Shown here piece after piece: positions 7,770-10,093 of a stretch of 10,093 bases of DNA. The stretch is from positions 1 to 10,093 of the forward strand of contig MU128938.1 of the NCBI GenBank assembly GCA_014904985.1, given 5' to 3'. Positions within the stretch are counted from its first letter, which is position 1; each line of letters opens with the position of its first letter. The position numbers and the translations under genes were made by a program. Under the pieces are notes generated by a model that ran no database searches, was not told the DNA's origin, and was given only the letters and a program-made list of their open reading frames with translations. The DNA comes from Hydnum rufescens UP504 (lineage: Eukaryota; Basidiomycota; Agaricomycetes; Cantharellales; Hydnaceae).

Positions 7770-9444
7770 TGGTTGGTTTGGTTTGATAACCATCCTGCTT
7801 ACAACATCTTGCACATAGAGGACATCCCAACTCATCAGACCAAGCGTGATATAGAGACATACATGCACAATGAACTCCATCATGTGGAAGAACTCTGAGA
7901 GAATTACCTGAGGTGTCTTATTCTGATGGCTGGAACCTCCTTTCAGTGGGCTGCTACCACCTGTCACTTCATCTGCATGGATACTACAGCTGGACTTGGT
8001 CTGGAGGACCAGATTGGGGCGGTGCTGCATAGTGATGAAAAAATCCAGTATGCACTCTATAGCACCATCATGATGGAGCACTGTGATCCATCCAATGAGG
8101 TGGTGGTAGAATGAGTCAAGTCAATGCTAGGCAGAATCATCTGTGCTCAGGAGCCTTTATCATTGGATGCTCTCATGCACCTGGCTCCACCTGACTCTAG
8201 CCCCACTTCAGATGAATTGAAGATACAACAAGGAATTGTGAGACATTTTGCCTCACTCCTTAGTGGTACACACAGTGATGGGCCCATTAAGCCACTCCAC
8301 TCATCTTATCATGATTTCTTGTGTGACCTGGAGCATAACAAACATTTTTACATTGACAAAGGGGAAGCAAATCAGCACATGGCCCTGGCATGTTTCTGTG
8401 TGATGGACCAAAACTTGACCTTCAATATTGCTCAAATTCAGACATCATTTGTTCACAATATTGACATCTCCAAGGTCATTGGTCAACACATACCTCATCA
8501 TCTGTCTTATGCTTGTCAATTCTGGGCTTTCCATACATCTGCAACACCTAGCAGCAAGGTCACTCAGAGATACATGGAGGCTTTCTTTCAGAAGCATTTC
8601 CTATCCTGGTTGGAAGTGATGAGCCTTACACAGTGCTCTCCCCAATTACATTAGCCTCACTTAGGACCTCTCATGTAAGCATGGCTCCAATTCCATCACA
8701 TACTGAAGCTGGGGTTTTAACATGTGCTTCCAGATGGCTGCAGATGTTGTTGAGTTGCATCATGATGCCATGCAATTCATCTCCATGTTTGAAACTGTGA
8801 TCACAACAAGTGTGCCTCACATCTATCTCTCTGGTCTGATATTTGCTCCTGCATCATCCCTCCTATATCAGAGGTGGAAAGGTCAATTTCTGGGAGTTGA
8901 AATACTTGATAAGGGACAACTTCAGCATTGGCCAAAGACCATGGTGATCTCAGGACACCATGAAGCCATAACATCTGTTGGTTTCTCACCTGACAGCAAG
9001 CAGATTGCTTCTGGGTCCAGTGACAAGACCATACAACTCTGCAATGTGGAGACAGGTGCAAACATTGGCTTACCTGTGGAGGGGTGTGATCATGGCATCT
9101 TGTGCATTGCTTTCACACCCAATGGTGAGCAGATTGCTTCCAGCTCCAAGGACAAGACTGTTGAAATTTCATGGTTGCCTGCTCATGAGTCCAAGCATGG
9201 CCCCCAGTGCCCCATCCATCTAGTCTCACTCTCCCAAACCCCTTTTCAATTTGATGATGGCTGGATCTTGGGACCTGATGATGAGCTTATTCTTGGGATC
9301 CCTCCTGCCTACTGCACTTCCCTGCAGTACCCTCACTGTCACATCATGGGAATCCCCAACAAGGACCAGGTTGATTTTCAGCACCTTAAGTGTGGTAAGG
9401 GGTGGGCCCAATGTGGAGAACTTCTTGGTTTTAGTAACACATAA
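7770..9444 (+). pseudogene. NWD2-type NLR, 3' half: NACHT end, WD40 stub and tail
   Basis: The NLR resumes with FDNHPAYNILHIEDIP and KRDIETYMHNEL, then SFQWAATTCHFI (about 7935-7970), the conserved end of fungal NACHT modules. In-frame TGA codons lie at 7896-7898 and 8112-8114. From 8124 the post-NACHT helical region follows: PLSLDALMHLA, LHSSYHDFLCD, YACQFWAFH and WLEVMSL. A one-base frameshift near 8620-8640 then leads to an exon ending at donor GTAAGC; intron 8675-8733 ends TTCCAG. The next exon runs open to TAA at 9442-9444, with VPHIYLSGLIFAPASSLLY, one full WD40 repeat (8947-9057), most of a second (9082-9171), then directly the C-terminal tail with GWILGPDDELILGIPP (9259-9306). Family members usually carry many more WD40 repeats, so the array has collapsed. 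Two stops plus a frameshift make it a pseudogene, although the last exon is open. Confidence 0.82.
8947..9171 (+). repeat. Residual WD40 repeats (one full, one partial)
   Basis: Repeat 1 reads SGHHEAITSVGFSPDS then GSSDKTIQLCNVETG, with CN where WD or WN is usual. Repeat 2 reads GCDHGILCIAFTPNGEQIAS then SSKDKTVEIS and breaks off before its WD position. WD40 repeats form beta-propeller blades that bind partners; fewer than two blades cannot close a propeller alone. Confidence 0.85.
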
Positions 9445-9700
9445 CTGGTGTTTCAGTTGACAATTCCAAAATCACTATATACTATCTTGCATCTTGTTTG
9501 TGTTACATCCCTATTACAGTATCTGTAGGTGGCTAAGTTGTGACCAGCCTGTGATAGAGGCTGGGACTGGCTTGAATAGACACAATCTACCATTCAATTA
9601 CAGCTGATTCAGTATCTCACTAGATATTCAGCCCATGGGGCCCCCCAGGCCATAATATTATATGTATATGTTTATTATTATCATGTACATTTAGGGATGC
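9445..9700. other. Gene-free 3' flank of the NLR
   Basis: No coding sequence. It includes a 7-bp hairpin CCAGCCT...AGGCTGG at 9544-9564 and CCCATGGGGCCCCCCAGG at 9632-9649, which echoes the motifs at 1338-1368. An AT-rich tract (ATAATATTATATGTATATG) lies near 9652-9670. Confidence 0.5.
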
Positions 9701-9707
9701 CTAGGTT

Positions 9708-9855
9708 CAGTTTTGGTTCGGTTTTTGCCAATTTGGGCAAAACCTAAACCAGACCTGAACCTGAAATCACCCATGAGGGCAAAACCTGAACCTGACCTGA
9801 GGTTTGGTTCCAGAGTGGTTTGGTTTGGGTAAGGGGAAAAGGGAGAATTTGGAAC
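9708..9855. repeat. Decayed ACCTGAACCTG / GGTTTGG repeat element
   Basis: GGTTCAGTTTTGGTTCGG at the left and GGTTTGGTTC...GGTTTGGTTTGGG at the right flank two direct copies beginning GGGCAAAACCT(A/G)AACC, at 9735-9764 and 9777-9803. Partial inverted ends are visible (CCTAGGTTC near 9710, GGAACCCTAG near 9850). The text fits a repeat of ACCCGAACCCG/GGTTCGG units in which most CG became TG or CA. Probably a non-autonomous dispersed repeat. Confidence 0.55.
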
Positions 9856-10093
9856 CCTAGACTGAGTTTACAGTAACCTGGCAAATCTCCAGATTTTGAT
9901 CCCAGAGCATGTGCTTTGTAACCTGCACAGATTACCCATTAGATTTCCAGAGTCATGCAACTTTTGACTCTGAAATTACAGTACTGTGTGCAAATTGCTA
10001 GGTTTACTTCTGGAATTGAATGTATAGAAGGATGATAATGTAATATGTGAGAAATAAGGGTGAAAGTAACATAGACTGGAAGGTCACCCTACC
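9856..10093. other. Right-edge non-coding sequence
   Basis: I see no gene, RNA gene or clear repeat in the last 240 bases. Confidence 0.5.

Noticed and set aside
7743..8081. 112-codon minus-strand open frame
   Set aside because: It lies opposite the NACHT-end homology, which is clear on the plus strand; it has no recognisable motif.
1..10093. CRISPR array, tRNA, rRNA, bacterial operon or prophage
   Set aside because: No regularly spaced repeats, cloverleaf sequence or rRNA motifs were seen, and spliceosomal introns show a eukaryotic source.

Overview
The window looks like a gene-poor, transposon-rich stretch of a basidiomycete genome, most likely an Agaricomycete. The signs are short introns (50-60 nt) with GTATGT/GTAAGT donors and TAAC/TGAC-type branch sites, a decayed NLR-like gene of the fungal NACHT-WD40 (NWD2-type) class, a Helitron helicase, a Ty3/gypsy reverse transcriptase fragment and an LTR. 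Nothing suggests a bacterium. The species cannot be named from the sequence.

Layout. 1-919 (minus): decayed Helitron PIF1-like helicase running off the left edge. About 925-1458: no gene, with many short GC-rich inverted and direct repeats around CCATGGGG. 1459-1600: a short open stretch ending at a good splice donor. 1721-3231 (plus): the only gene that can still be read through, a five-exon gene of unknown function predicted to give 396 residues. 3370-3832 (minus): an LTR bounded by TGTTA/TAACA with a polypurine tract at its 5' side but no recognisable element body. 3983-4930 (plus): a frameshifted, intron-containing pseudogene with a degraded cysteine-rich segment. 5233-5276: an (AG)22 microsatellite. 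5320-5565 (minus): a Ty3/gypsy RT fragment with the YLDD motif. 5600-6435 and 7770-9444 (plus): the two halves of one NWD2-type NLR pseudogene, separated by 1.3 kb of unrelated DNA. 9445-10093: non-coding, including a decayed tandem ACCTGAACCTG repeat.

The strongest signals concern genome defence and decay. CpG is nearly absent from most of the window (none seen from about 8024 to 9718) but common at 6480-7290, inside the material that splits the NLR. The two copies of a repeat in that insert differ, over the best-conserved 62 bp, only by CG/CA changes. Four nonsense codons in three unrelated coding remnants are all TGA. Together these fit deamination of methylated CpG, RIP-like or otherwise. 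The NLR has also lost most of its WD40 array: fewer than two repeats are joined directly to the protein's C-terminal tail.
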